Shown: positions 5,657 to 5,713 of the stretch, piece after piece
Numbering within the stretch: position 1 is the first letter of the stretch
Layout of the letters: each line of letters starts with the position of its first letter
Assembly (NCBI GenBank): GCA_030633185.1
Contig: DAOVTG010000168.1
Coordinates: 1-5,713 of the forward strand
DNA length: 5,713 nucleotides
DNA from: Deltaproteobacteria bacterium
GTDB lineage: Bacteria; Desulfobacterota; Anaeroferrophillalia; Anaeroferrophillales; Tharpellaceae
Direction: 5' to 3'
The notes under the pieces: generated by a model
The model's database searches: none
What the model was told of the DNA's origin: nothing
The model's input: only the letters and a program-made list of their open reading frames with translations
Made by a program: the position numbers and the translations under genes

Positions 5657-5713
5657 ATTTAAGAGGGCGAAGCGAAGTACACACTAACTTTAGTTGCTTG
5701 ATTGGGCTACGGA

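Overview
The window reads as a stretch of a Gram-negative bacterial chromosome. Two conserved housekeeping-type genes lie on the minus strand (gmd at 262-1347 and tex at 3375-5507), with an accessory block between them that is richer in A and T. The taxon cannot be fixed from the sequence alone. The style (ISAzo13-like transposase remnant, short dispersed repeats, a GGGGTC...GACCCC palindrome) recalls Desulfobacterota/deltaproteobacterial genomes, but that is an impression and not a result.

Layout from right to left, the direction of transcription. A REP/MITE-like imperfect palindrome (5575-5656) lies upstream of tex. Tex (710 aa) is a complete RNA-binding transcription accessory protein and carries a perfect 36-bp palindrome (3692-3727) inside its coding sequence. 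Next come about 360 bp without a convincing gene (3013-3374), which hold small hairpins and an outlying copy of an operator-like motif. A three-HTH protein (2316-2954) follows; its promoter is overlapped by a 14-bp-arm inverted repeat. Then comes a broken ISAzo13-type transposase (1652-2270), frameshifted at an A8 run and cut off just after its first catalytic Asp. A short tail of another reading frame (1585-1665) is joined to it. The HTH gene and the transposase remnant look like the two genes of one decayed insertion sequence.

Left of that, gmd (GDP-mannose 4,6-dehydratase) has a good sigma-70-type promoter and a strong Shine-Dalgarno sequence, and is intact with all catalytic residues. It points to GDP-6-deoxyhexose synthesis for surface polysaccharide. 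Downstream of gmd lies a possible gene start (112 to beyond position 1). Its first codons are made of a ten-unit array of 7-bp repeats (39-108), and degenerate heptamers in the opposite orientation lie next to the gmd stop codon.

No tRNA, rRNA, CRISPR array or complete new defence or biosynthetic system was found. The strongest unexplained signals are the 36-bp palindrome in tex, the operator-like motif family around the HTH gene, the heptamer array that is read through as protein, and two poly-A runs in the IS remnant that would both be repaired by the same one-base change.
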